Shown: positions 21,857 to 32,624, counted from the stretch's first letter. The stretch: 64,000 nucleotides of DNA from Xanthostigma xanthostigma (GCA_963575645.1 OY754464.1:74994948-75058947), one strand, 5' to 3'. Numbers and translations: made by a program. The notes: generated by a model from the sequence alone, not told the origin.

Positions 21857-22442
21857 TAGTGATGTGTCGCTCCTGAACGAGTCGTTCATAATAAACGACT
21901 CCTTTCTCGGAGCGGAGCGAGTCGCTCTTTTTTATGTGAATGACTCACTCCGAGCACCATTGCTCTGTGCTGAGCTATTCTGTACTGTTGCATTCGCACA
22001 TTTACAGAGCGCGCACAGCACAGGCCACAGAGGCACTAGTATAGTGAATTTTGCACGTACGGAGTCATTTAATGTTGAATGACACACTCTAAGTGTAATA
22101 GTACTAAGCTTACAGTGACTTAAACCATTCACATTGACGTCGTTGACAAAGGTAGATTTAAAATAGTGTACCTAACAATAAACATTATTATTGTTAAACT
22201 TTTATTATACTTTCTAGTTTATCCGAAATGCGAATAATATAAGATCAGAATAATTTTAAAATGAGCTCAGAGCTGAGTGTGTGTATTGTGCTGTGCAATG
22301 CTACGTGACTCTTGAGCATGCATAATGACAGTTCACACCTCTGCAGTCTGCACTCTTGTGTAGTGCTTACTGTCTAGTGCCGCTCCTTTAAACGACTCGC
22401 TCCGAGCGACTTTTTTTAGTGAGTCATGTGGACACATCACTA
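21857..22442. mobile_element. hAT MITE, 586 bp
   Basis: Ends TAGTGATGTGTC (both arms) with 8 bp flanks CTCGAAAA and CCCGAAAA (one mismatch). Subterminal GAGCGACTCGCTC-type repeats occur in both senses. The copy at 32625-33206 is the same family in opposite orientation; part of a third is at 27340-27560. It is inserted in a family C-related repeat. Confidence 0.9.
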
Positions 22443-22450
22443 CCCGAAAA

Positions 22451-23135
22451 CAATAAAGCTGTTCAATTATACACCCGAAAATTTGGTTTCAATCCGTTCA
22501 TTCGTTTGTCCTGTATGCTGTATAATGTTCACAGACAAACAGACGCAAAATTAAGTTTTTTTTTTAGTTTCGGGAACCTCAAAACGAAAAAATTTTTAAA
22601 ACTGATTTTTGACTTAAACTTGTACCAATCCCGACTTGTGGAGTTATAGTACGCAGGTTTTGGACGACCCTACAGTTTGTAAATCACTCTGTTAGGGCAC
22701 CAGCTGTAAAATACTTTTCTATCATAATTGTTCAAAACTGAAATGTTCACACTGAGCGCTAATGTACATAGAAAAGAGAGAGGGAGGGAGAGAGACAACT
22801 GTGGTGGTAATTCTCAATGCGCGACGTGTTATCAATCATTATTACCTACAACTGCATCCTGGTGTGTGTCTCGTTCAGAACTGTCCCATGGCGAAACTGG
22901 AGTGTCGATGGAATCGGTAATCAATTATACTTACAAACTCATATTACTCTATATGTTTTGCGACAGAAGAGCGATTAACCTCTGCGGAATACTATATTAT
23001 AATAAAATATCTCCCAAATGTTTTGCTTTTGACTAAGAAAGATTGAAGGGTTTTATTTGGAATTTTCTTTTTAAAGTGATGAAATATGCATAATATTTGA
23101 GTGCAAATGTTATTTTAAATAATATTTCAAATTTT
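22451..23135. other. family C remnant, then no recognisable feature
   Basis: 22475-22560 carries the TTTGGTTTCAATCCG block of family C, continuing the sequence split by the hAT at 21857-22442. The remainder, including an open frame near 22728-23036, shows no domain. Confidence 0.5.
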
Positions 23136-23139
23136 TTTA

Positions 23140-23560
23140 ATCTCTGAAACCACTCAATCAATTTTAATGAAATTTTGTAAATGTATCTTGCTTGATTCAA
23201 CTTACGGTATAGGATAGTTTTTGACGTGATAACGTCTTATAAATTGATGAAACACCAGCTGCACGCACGAAAAAGTGTAACGTTCGTAACGTTCCGCCTG
23301 ACCCTGTGCGTGCAAGCGAGAGCGCAGTATAAGCGATAGAGAGTCGGTAAAAATATAGTTTGACAGCTACTAAAATTTAGGTTATGTATTATTAAATATG
23401 ATATTCGAGCGGAATACGTTATCACGTAAAACTATCGTCCGTAAACCGACTTTACAGACAACCAATTTTATTAAAAATTACGGTTTTTTCTCAAAAAAAA
23501 AAATTGTTAGTACCAAGTACCTAGCTAAACTAGCTAAAAAAACATTAAAAAGTGCATTAT
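23140..23560 (+). mobile_element. Helitron fragment interrupted by family A
   Basis: 23140-23222 and 23466-23510 are contiguous in the Helitron at 984 (CTTACGnTATAGGATAGTTT then ATTAAA...TTACG). The family A element at 23223-23465 sits between them. Confidence 0.8.
23223..23465 (+). mobile_element. repeat family A, copy with empty-site evidence
   Basis: Starts GACGTGATAACGTCTTATAA and ends GACTTTACAGACAACCAA. Comparison with 1081-1120 (GATAGTTTTTATTAAA, uninterrupted) shows insertion into a T-run and duplication of about 4 T. Confidence 0.85.
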
Positions 23561-24176
23561 TCGGGCACAGGCGAGATTATTGTTGGAATCGCTTCGTTTT
23601 AGGATGTAGTTCAACCCCCTAAGTTTGCTTACAAATTGTTGGTGTGCTTGATTTTATAATTGACAATAGTTAGTTAATATCTCCGTTCCTCTTGACTTTT
23701 AGTATAGCATATGCATTGAGAAAGTTGTTCCTTATATAGCCAGAAAAATCACAAATCCATTCAACTTTAGTATCCCGTTGGAATTTTTGGAAAAAATTAA
23801 TTCTAACCGATTTTATAACGATTTCTTTAGCGATACCAATTTTAGACAAACGTATAAAACCATATAACTTTTCCAATATTCAATCGTTATAAAATCGGTT
23901 AGAATTAATTTTTTCCAAAAATTCCAACGGGATACTAAAGTTGAATAGATTTGTGATTTTTCTGGCTATATAAGGAACAACTTTCTCAATGCATAAGTAT
24001 GCTATACTAAAAGTCAAGAGGAACAGAGATATTAAAAGAAATAGAGAAAAAAGTACTATTTTCGTCACTATTGTCAATTATAAAATCAAGCATACCAACA
24101 ATTTGTAAGCAAACTTAGGGGGTTGAACTACACCCTAAAACGAAGCGATTCCAACAATAATCTCGCCTGTGCCCGA
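23561..24176. mobile_element. long hairpin (foldback) element, 616 bp
   Basis: Left arm 23561-23828 and right arm 23881-24176 are reverse complements with few mismatches, separated by about 52 bp. The ends are TCGGGCACAGGCGAGATT and its inverse. The right arm has about 30 bp extra (around 24030-24060). Open frames within the arms mirror each other and are not genes. A transcript across it would form a duplex of about 265 bp. Confidence 0.9.
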
Positions 24177-24465
24177 AAAATACACCCAAAACTCCTCGCC
24201 GTCTTGCCTACTAGTTCAGAAGCTAATCTGGCAACTTGATTAACATTAAGAATTTTGATAGAAAAAATAAATTTTAACTTCAAACTGAAAATACATTTTG
24301 ATAGGTGACTATTATTAGGTTAGGAACTTACTTGTTGCAATAAAGTAATGTTCAATTAATATATTTGCAACTTTTTTTTTGTTTTCACGTCCATTATAAT
24401 GATGTTTGTAAATGATAGCGGGAAAGTGGACAGGTACACAAATCAAACACCTTATTTAATTAGCT

Positions 24466-24505
24466 GTGTATAACGTTTTGCTGGTGATCCCAGCTTCTTA
24501 AGATA
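24466..24505 (-). ncRNA. hammerhead ribozyme-like motif, left arm
   Basis: On the minus strand GTAT, a CTTAAGA core, stem II GCTGG/CCAGC, then AAAACGTT and ATAC. Stem I (GTAT/ATAC) and stem II (5 bp) pair perfectly, but the core departs from consensus at two positions, so catalysis is unlikely. Confidence 0.55.
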
Positions 24506-24760
24506 CTAAAAATATAGGTATTTTAAAAAAAGTTTAGTTTTACAATAATGTACAATTAGTTTCTAGGTTATTTACCTTAGTTGAAAGATGTTATTGTTGT
24601 TAACAATAACAACAATAACATCTTATTGTTGTTAACAATAACAACAATACCATCTTATTGTTGTTAACAATAACAACAATACCATCTTTCAGCTAAGGTA
24701 AATAACCTAGAAACTAATTGTACATTATTGTAAAACTAAACTTTTTTTTTAATATTTTCA

Positions 24761-24797
24761 GTATCTGAAGAAGCTAGGATCACCAGCGGAACGTTAT
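24761..24797 (+). ncRNA. hammerhead ribozyme-like motif, right arm
   Basis: GTAT, CTGAAGA (24765-24771), stem II GCT/AGC, GGAACGTT, ATAC. The first core block matches consensus; the second differs by one base. ACGT forms the minimal stem III. Confidence 0.6.
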
Positions 24798-24869
24798 ACA
24801 CAGCTAAATAAGGTGTTTGATTTGTGTTCCTGTTCACTTTCCCGCTATCATTTACAAATATATTTGCAA

Positions 24870-25300
24870 CGTTCATGAACACTGCATTGATATAATATCT
24901 CTATTTATACCTTTTATTTCATGTGTATTACTCTTTAAATCAGAAGTTTGTGTACAAAAACAGTAAAATTCACCTTACTTGAAGGTTCTGTTTGAGATGA
25001 ATTTTTTCCTATTTTAATAATATGACAGCCATTAAATACACGTTCCCCTCAAGAAAATTCCTTTTTCGATGATTTGTATCAGCCCAATCACATATTGTGC
25101 TAATACATATCATTTTATTGCATTTCAAAAAATTCACAATTGCACTGTATACTTTAGGGACTATGGGAAATTATACCCCATCGTCGCCATGCTTTTAAAG
25201 CTCAGCTTATTTAACGGATCCCTATATATAAAATATTTTGCTAAAAATTCGATTCAAATTCGTGATAGTTCTTAAGCATACCATTAATAATACAATGTAG
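24870..25300. other. no recognisable feature
   Basis: AT-rich, with a 68-codon open frame lacking any domain. Confidence 0.6.
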
Positions 25301-25786
25301 ATAGTCCGGTGACCAAAGCTGTATTATCCTATCGCAGTGAACTATCTGCTGTTTCTACCGCCGCACCGTTAGAACTGTACGTGTATACCTATACAGCGGC
25401 GTGGCTTGATTTGATTCGGCTATATATTGTAATTACAGTCTTGCACCAAACTATGAATATCGCATTATGTACTGTATGTACATTGTACTGTTGGATTTTT
25501 AAAAGAAGACCGGTCTATGGAATGTAGTCCTATGACCTTATTGCAGAAGAGCGCCCATGTATTTTATATTGGTAAAAGGTAATGATCCTGGAACCGCTTC
25601 TATGCAATAAGGGAGTCCAGTCGACCAAACGTGTCGAAATTGTCGTATCGCGATAATTGTACTATTGCCATAGCTGTACGACTACACAGCGACACTTGCT
25701 AACAGTACAAAAAAATCATACACCAGACAGTACATAGGTGTGCGTTCACGGACTAAGTTGAGGGGTGTTGTCTGAATATCATCAAA

Positions 25787-25945
25787 ATGGAAAGTAAAAA
25801 GGGAAAAACAGTTAGAAGTGGCGCTAGGGAGGTCATAGCGAATGTAATTAAAATGTGCGAGTTAGAGGCTCAAAATAATGCCTTAAAATTTAAAGCTATA
25901 CATTGTTTGCATGCCTTGCTATGCGCCGCCTATGAATTCCGATAA
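25787..25945 (+). pseudogene. N-terminal fragment resembling a DDE_3-type transposase
   Basis: ATG at 25787 in the context ATCAAAATGG opens 52 codons starting MESKKGKTVRSGAREVIANV, then stops at 25943. The basic start and SGAREVIANVIKMCELEA block resemble the N-termini of insect Tc1/mariner-like DDE_3 transposases. Upstream, AGTCCGGTGACCAAA (about 25306) and AGTCCAGTCGACCAAA (about 25615) look like related ends. The protein is far too short to be active. A C-terminal piece of the same kind of transposase lies at 32261-32407. Confidence 0.4.
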
Positions 25946-26152
25946 TTTGGGAACACATCAACGACTTCTTGCCCTTTCCCCACCGGTCTTCTTTCGCCGA
26001 TCGCACAGTACATCCTGGTCTTTAAACTGCAAATATCACAACTGACTATCTATGTATTATTAGACTACTTGTCTAGCAAAGTAATTATATAATACCTCAA
26101 CAAATGCGTCATTAATAGATTTAACCAAATGTTCGTCATAGTACATCATGCC

Positions 26153-26662
26153 GGCACTTCACATGGCTATTAATTGTACTTGTGTATTTGGCATATTTAG
26201 CAAACAGTTACCAAGTGTGGACAGTCTATTTGAAAAAGTGTTGGCCTTATTTGCCTATTTGACAAATAAGGCCAATAACAAATACGCGTTACCGTGCACT
26301 TGTCGGTTTTTCGAGGCACATCACAGGAATCAAATACGCAAATAAACCGTCCACACAATGACCATATTCAGAAGGGCACGCGCCGTGAACCTGTACGGAC
26401 GTGCGCAGTATTTTTGTGTCTGTGCTGTGAGCGAGAACTGGAACAATTACTATTGAAAATGAATTGGGACAATGAAACAGTGCTAAAATTCCTGGAATTT
26501 TGAACCTTGCGTTCTGCTGCTAAATGTTTGTGTGTTTACTATTTGACTGCCATGTGTGGATGGTCGTATTTGCCTCTATTTGCATGTTTGTTTTGAACGT
26601 CATATATTTTGCTAAATACAACAAACACCCAATAGCGAACACAAATAGCCATGTGAAGTGCC
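26153..26662. mobile_element. TIR element, 510 bp
   Basis: GGCACTTCACATGGCTATT at the left and its inverse at the right are followed by a second paired block (ATATTTAGCAAA / TTTGCTAAAT). A short palindrome (TTGGCCTTATTTGCC...GGCCAA) lies inside. Target duplication not clear; class unassigned. Confidence 0.75.
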
Positions 26663-27064
26663 ACCTTCATAGTACACAAACCATTTCTAACCATTTTCGA
26701 CCCCCTTCTCTAACTCCGAGGCTAGTTACAGTACAGGACGGTCAGGTTATCACAAAAAAGCATTATTCTAAATTTCATGGAATAGTTTCCAAGATACGAG
26801 TGTTCAAAAATTACAATTTTCGGTATTCAATGACTGAACTGACATCATAATTCATAACCATCTATCCGGTGCTGAGAGCATCGATCCGAATGCATCAACC
26901 GATCGTCTGAAGACTATTCGCGTCTAGTCGGTGTGACATAATGAAGTGTGGTATATAACTATGATTTAAAGAAGACGGTATATAACTATAATGTTATGTG
27001 TCTCGATAATATTTAATTCAAGTAAGTAAGATTATAAATTCACAAAAAATGTTGAAATTTCACC

Positions 27065-27255
27065 AAAAACATAAACCAAGTTTGATACAAAGAACAAGTG
27101 GGTTTGTCGGTTTTGTCGCAAAAAAGAAGTGAGATCTAAGGTGTTAAGTTTTTACTTGGCAAGTTTCTTCTAAGATCTAACCTACTTCTTTCATCAAAGC
27201 CGAAAAATTCACTCGTTCTTTGTATCAAACTCGGTCTCTTTTTCACATTTATGTT
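27065..27255. repeat. imperfect hairpin, about 190 bp
   Basis: ACATAAACCAAGTTTGATAC and the inverse (GTATCAAACTCGGTCTC) pair, as do the CAAAGAAC/GTTCTTTG and GTGAGATCTAAG/TAAGATCTAAC blocks. No coding content. Confidence 0.6.
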
Positions 27256-27339
27256 TAGAGTGGGATGTCATACAAACGATAGAAGTTGATTTGGCTCTCT
27301 AATGTTGGGTTGCAGAAATTATTGTCAGAAATTATATCT

Positions 27340-27560
27340 TTGTCAACGACGTCAATGTGAATGGTTTAAGTCACTGTTAAGCTTAGTAGGTACTATTACA
27401 CTTACATTGTGTCATTTAACATTAAATGACTCAGCAAAGATAACTCCGTACGTGCAAAATTCACTGGTGCCTCTGTGGCCTGTGCTGTGTGCGCTCTGTA
27501 AATGTGCGAATGCAACAGTATAGAACAGCCCAGCACAGAGCAATGGCGCTCGGAGTATAT
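27340..27560. mobile_element. hAT MITE fragment
   Basis: Closely matches the middle of the hAT copies at 21857 and 32625 (CTCCGTACGTGCAAAATTCA, GCACAGAGCAATGGCGCTCG), but both termini are missing. Confidence 0.8.
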
Positions 27561-27719
27561 TTTTTCATTAAATGCGACCACATATTTTAATGAAAAAATA
27601 TGGTATAATCGTTGCTAACTAGAAATTTTTTTTTTATTCTTAATTAATACGGTAGATCCTTTTTATAGGTATACTTTAATACATTTTTCATCAAAATATT
27701 GTTTTTTACCATGCCAGAT

Positions 27720-28812
27720 TCAATTTTTAAGCGCCGTGACAGCGTTTTTTCATAAACAAATCAGCTTTTACAAGGGCCGTGTCAAAACACCACTTTAATT
27801 TTTTTCTGAAAGAAGGTTTGACATCTATTTTATGCATAAAAATTGGTCTGTCAGCGAAAAAATGTTTTTTACTATGACAGACTTCATAAAAAAAAATTAT
27901 AACAACCAATTTATTATTAACAAAAATTGTCAGCCAGACAAGTTGTATTAGATAGAAGAGATCTTAAACTGTATTTAAAAAAAAATTCAAGGAGGTGTTA
28001 TGAAATGTATTTTCATAAAAAAATAATTTATAACAAATGAAGTCTGACAAAAATTTGTCAGCCAGACAATTTTTTTCAAAAATGGTACATTATTTACTAC
28101 AAATTGTATAAAGGACCCCGCACGGAACATATGGGAATCGGCCCTCGGTTAAAATCTTCCATACTCGGGGATATTATCCAAAAATCGACGCTGATCAAAA
28201 GTCCCCATGGGCACGAAGTTCGGAAATGCGATCCCGGGGAGTTATTATTATTTTGATTGCAATAAAAGTATACTTTTATTGCAATCAAAATTGACAAAGA
28301 TTCGTGATACCTATTATAATTTCACTAAGTGAAATTATAATATCACGGGTTTGACAATATCCCGGCGACATATATACTGTATATATGTGATGTAGATATG
28401 TCTATAATAGAATATCACAAGGAGACGGGTGCATTTGCTCATTTTCCCTATTTTGATTGCAATAAAAGTATACTTTTATTGCAATCAAAATAATAATAAC
28501 TCCCCGGGATCGCATTTCCGGACTTCGTGCCCATGGGGACTTTTGATCAGCGTCGATTTTTGGATAATATCCCCGAGTATGGAAGATTTTAACCGAGCGA
28601 GGGCCGATTCCCATATGTTCCGTGCGGGGTCCTTTCAAGCACGTGTTTTGGAAAGTAAAATCATGTTTTTTTTTAAATTCAAAAATTCAGAAAAAATAAC
28701 AACAAATTTTTACTAATCTGGCGGGCGTAACATGTTTCTGACATGTTTTTCAGCCATTTTCACTTTATAATTTTGAGGTGTTCTTTGGGGTAACTTTTTC
28801 TGTCATGGGAGC
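27720..28812. mobile_element. larger copy of the TTAA MITE, interrupted
   Basis: 28633-28812 and 27940-28112 match the MITE at 15278-15711 in inverse order. The right end is GTCATGGGAGC followed by TTAA (28813-28816). Between them lies the palindromic element 28113-28632. The left end extends beyond the small copy and I could not fix it; repeated GTCAGCCAGACAA blocks suggest a longer parent. Confidence 0.75.
28113..28632. mobile_element. palindrome-built element inserted between AAA and TTT without target duplication (Spy-like)
   Basis: TIRs of about 180 bp start GGACCCCGCACGGAACATAT. The flanks are ...GTATAAA and TTTCAAGC..., and the uninterrupted MITE at 15278-15711 (inverse strand) reads GTATAAATTTCAAGC at this point, so no base was gained or lost. 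Precise AAA/TTT insertion without duplication is the hallmark described for Spy transposons. Inside, two identical 42 bp perfect palindromes (28250-28291, 28450-28491; centre AAAAGTATACTTTT) and two central ones (about 28307-28348, 28368-28388) make up most of the middle. No transposase; the family assignment is inference. Confidence 0.85.
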
Positions 28813-29129
28813 TTAATCTATATGGAGGACGGAACGTCAGTAAGGTATGATTTGTTTAGTACTTACGGTAGTAAAGTATCGGACCGTCCGAGCAGCGAAC
28901 GCGCGTGTGTGTGTGTGTACCCTGGTCATTAAATTGCTATCACGGTGAACTCTGGCCATCCGCTATCCCGCGCCTGCAGTTATATCGGGATCTATGAAAC
29001 CGGGCGACTGTGCCGCCTGACTGCTACATGCAGGAATAACAAGACTCTCTATGCCTGACCACATCGGACCAGACCAACTGTATTTATTTAAGGTTGATGA
29101 AGGTTCTGTGTATAAATGATTAAAATTTC

Positions 29130-29520
29130 AAAGCACGTTCTCCTGTTGGTCGATTGTGTGTGCAATAGACAGTGTTTCTCTTCTCCCTGTGTGTGCATTA
29201 CGATTAAAACTGTTTAAAGAATCATTTTGTGACGTGCGCGTATTTAAAAGCGAATCATATCTACAATGTTCGCTTGGCGAATTAAAAATGAAAATATAGA
29301 GGTTTTGTGAAACTGAAAATTTGTAATTGTAAGCAGAATTCCCTATTCGCATAATTACGTTTTTTGTTTTAAATGTTACAAACTTGTAGCGTGTATTTAA
29401 ATGCGAATCATATTTGCGACGTTGCGCGTTGCTTTGAATTCAAAACCAGAACGGAATAAGACTGAACATTTGCAACAAACAGAATTCTTTACTATTCATT
29501 ATTAGCGTCTAATTCTTAAA
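29130..29520. repeat. diverged direct duplication, about 150 bp
   Basis: GCGTATTTAAAAGCGAATCA (about 29239) and GTGTATTTAAATGCGAATCA (about 29391) start two units that also share GAATTC, then CTATTC, then CAT(A)ATTA at matching distances. No coding content. Confidence 0.55.
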
Positions 29521-29564
29521 TTATAGGATTTTTTACAGGTATGTGGACAAATTTAAAGCTTTCA

Positions 29565-31672
29565 CTACACAAGTGGCCAGCACCGCCACTCAAATAAGTG
29601 CCTATCATCGCCGCGATGATTGCCTAGCCCTCCACTGCCGGTCCGATTGTGTGTACGGGCGCACCAGAGACATTTAATATAAGGAGACACAACATCCCAT
29701 TCATAAAACACGATTTGTTTATAATCATACATAGTTTCACAGTTTTAAATAAGTTGGAAAGAGATGGCTTTAAAAAGGCAACGTTGTAACGGAAACTTCT
29801 TCAGCATTATCTTAACCAGGGGCGTATGGTTTTTTCGGGATTATTAAAAACAAGAATTTTTAACGTAAATTAAAAATATATTTTGTGTTAATGGAATATT
29901 CATATAACATTAGAACATACCTAACAATTGTAAAGCCAGGTTTTACAATATTTATTTAATAAAAGGAGCAAAATTTACTTGAATATCAGTTAGAAGTAAT
30001 TAATACTGGAGAGGTTCTAGATGCAATAGAAACTGATTTTACGTTTTATTAAAATAATTTACTCTAGAAGATAAAATTTGGTATGTAATTTGAATCATAA
30101 AGATTTTAACGTGATTTGTTTTATTGCATATAATCTGGTGGTCAAAGCATTTTAATTGCCAAACGTCACTGTGTAGTAAAGTGGCATTTTACTAAACGAT
30201 TTTAAATGCAATAATGTGCCTTTACTAACAAATGAGAATAATAAACTGGCCACGTGCGAGTAGAACTTGCGAGGAGAGGGTATGTACCATTCCGTTTTTT
30301 GTGAAAACTTTAATACTTAAGATTTTCGTTTTAGTTTTCCTGTAAACTATAAGAGGGGGCCCTATATTCGCTATTTTTTCCAAATTTTAGATTCAGTAGT
30401 TTTGGAGTGAAGGATTTCGGTACATATTAAATATTTATTCTTTCTTTTGTACCTGACCGCTAAGGTAGGGCAATTTCCGTATCTATATATTTTTTAGTTA
30501 TTTTGAGTAGGTAATAAAAGACAACATCGGATTTTTCTTATATTATTTATTACATATTATCACAAGAAATTTTTAGACAATAATCAGTCTTAAATATAAT
30601 AATTATTAATGGCATAATATTATTAAAGACTACTGCAAATAAGTTGAGTTTATTTGTTTTACCTGTAAGATAAACGATCAGTAAAAACTGTGGTATTAAA
30701 TTGGGGATCAGCATCTGGTCTTATTTGCCTTCGTCCAGTTAGTTGAGTAGTCATAATATCGCTCCGATCAAAATAATCTGAACAAATTTGAGCAAACTTT
30801 TTGACATGCTGGTTTCGTAAATCCAAAATATCATCCATCTTTGTCTGCGCTCATGATTTACAGGAAAGCTACAACAATATAAATAAACATTAAAGTATAC
30901 TAAAATGTGCTGTAAAAGGTAAACGAAATGTTTACCTTCGAAAAATCTAGGTTTAGTAAATAAGTCCAACAAAATTATCTATTCAGCTTAAAGATGGGAA
31001 ATCTAGCTTAGAATTTAACAATAATTTTTTTAATCCTCCATCAAGATATTTTTTAAAGAAGTGCACATGTAAAATTGTTTTTGCAATAATTTAATAAAAA
31101 TAATTTTTAACTACGTCTACACCACTGCTTAACTTAAAAAAAACATATCTTACTTACCGCCGAAATATCAATCCGGGATTAGAATAATCCATTTTTTTGC
31201 AAACTACGCACTGCCGAACCATTGTAAATTGTCAATACTAATAAAAAAAAATGAAAAATACTTGATTTTCGCAAAATGTCACACAAAGCACATAGCAACA
31301 CTGCAACTTCCGTAATGACAATAAAAGGAATGCATTGAATGAAAAGTGAATCATGCGTTCATGCAGTGTTGTCACATGTATTTTCCAACAGATGCATTTA
31401 ATATAAGTTATATACCCTTCGTCTTCAGCTCGCCGAAGTTTGTCAACGTTGAATTCTGATAGAAACGGTGTATGATCAGGTTAAAATGTAAACAGTTGGA
31501 TCTGCTTATATTAAATATCTCTGGGGCGCACGATTCTGGCCACGCATTCCTTTGATGTACCGACAATCAACCGATTACTGCCGATTACAGGCGATTATGT
31601 CCACGCACCGACGAATATGCCCTCTACACAATCGTGAGTGCCTGTAAGTGGCGGTGCTGGCCACTTGTGTAG
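29565..31672. mobile_element. TIR element, 2.1 kb
   Basis: CTACACAAGTGGCCAGCACC and its inverse mark the ends. Imperfect pairing continues for about 120 bp, to TTTAATATAAG. Outside both ends lies ATGTGGACAAATTTAA in inverted orientation, so the flanks are themselves part of a larger inverted pair. The interior holds only short frames without domains. Class unassigned. Confidence 0.7.
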
Positions 31673-31703
31673 AGGAGCCATAACGCATTAAATGATTGTA
31701 AAT

Positions 31704-31744
31704 TTGCAACGTTTCGTATTTTTATTAATACATCTTCAGGCAAC
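31704..31744 (-). ncRNA. hammerhead ribozyme motif, consensus core
   Basis: On the minus strand: stem I TTGC, CTGAAGA, stem II GTAT/ATAC closed by TAATAAAA, GAAAC, GTT, stem I GCAA. Both conserved core blocks are intact. Stem III is the self-complementary ACGT, typical of hammerheads thought to work as dimers. The site after GTT would be the cut site. Confidence 0.75.
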
Positions 31745-31825
31745 TGAAATAATTACAGTGAAACATAGATTTTAATGTTTATAATTATTCATAATAATAT
31801 ACTATGTTTCATTGTAATTGTTTCA

Positions 31826-31866
31826 GTTGCCGGAAGATGTATCAATAAAAATACGAAACGTTGCAA
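31826..31866 (+). ncRNA. hammerhead ribozyme-like motif, decayed core
   Basis: Mirror of 31704-31744. Stem I TTGC/GCAA, stem II GTAT/ATAC and GAAACGTT are kept, but the first core block reads CGGAAGA, one base from consensus. Confidence 0.65.
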
Positions 31867-32260
31867 ATTTACAATCATTCAACGTGTTAAATTTGTCCAC
31901 ATACCCGTAAAAAATCCTATAAGAATTCTTTACTTTTCACGATTTAATTTTTAGTGAAAATCCCAAGCTCTTTTAATTGAGGAAAGTTATTTAGACAGTT
32001 CTAATCGTTTATTTACACAGTCGAATTTTTTTGACAAATCCCAAATTTATAATGAGCAATCAAAGCAAATAATTATTTTAAATTGGCGGACCCGTTGGCT
32101 ATTAGCCTATTTCTAAGATTTTAATTTTAAGATTAGAATTAGTGACTTTTTTTTCAAAACTCAAAAATGAAAGAGAAAGGTGCTCTGAAAGTTTTATTAA
32201 ATATCAAATTTTGAGATCGGTTCTGGCACTATAGAAATATGTTATGTCATTATAAAATAT

Positions 32261-32407
32261 TCACAGAAGTTCTTCGAAGTTGTCCCCGTTTTGTTGGACA
32301 CAAAGATGCGTGCGTCGTAGCCATGCTTTTGTAGTAGCGATAAGGGCCTTCCGCGAATTATTTGCAATGCATTTCTGATTCGTGCTATCATTTCTTCGCG
32401 TGTGTTA
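32261..32407 (-). pseudogene. C-terminal fragment of a DDE_3-type transposase
   Basis: The minus strand encodes TREEMIARIRNAL, then after a one-base frameshift TTKAWLRRTHLCVQQNGDNF, EELL and a stop at 32261. This is the usual C-terminus of a family of insect Tc1/mariner-like DDE_3 transposases (TREEMxxRIRxA...CxxxNGxxFExLL). Everything upstream of this last part is missing. Confidence 0.6.
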
Positions 32408-32624
32408 ACCGGGCTTTAGAATTAATTAAATAAAATTTTAAAAAATTCATTAAACTTTGAAAGACCGTTTCTCTCTTATTTTTGAGTATTACTAAAAAAG
32501 TTACTTGAAATATTTGTTCTTCTATTTGATTTATACACGCTGTTAAAAAAGAAGAATCGACTTAAAAATCACCTGTAGTATTTGATAAAACTTTTATTTT
32601 ATTTTCGCACAGAAGTGTGTCATC

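Larger units (their letters stand above)
24405..24857. mobile_element. foldback element with a hammerhead motif in each arm
   Basis: Arms 24405-24598 and 24665-24857 pair along their length (GTAAATGATAGCGGGAAAGT outermost). The centre holds three palindromic units of about 34 bp (ATTGTTGTTAACAATAACAA), giving nested hairpins. Each arm carries a hammerhead-like motif, oriented outward. Confidence 0.85.
31673..31930. mobile_element. foldback element with two hammerhead motifs
   Basis: Arms 31694-31775 and 31795-31877 pair (TGATTGTAAATTTGCAACGT outermost, AACTGAAA and ATGAAACATAG inner blocks). Each arm contains one hammerhead-like motif, oriented outward, as at 24405-24857. CTGTAATTATTTCAGTTGCC-like sequence lies inside. 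Confidence 0.85.

Noticed and set aside
24590-24690. Regular short repeats resembling a CRISPR array
   Set aside because: Three adjacent palindromic units without unique spacers, in a eukaryotic foldback element; no cas genes.
28402-28716. Open frames on both strands over the palindromic element
   Set aside because: The same peptide appears on both strands because the DNA is an inverted repeat; no codon bias or domain.
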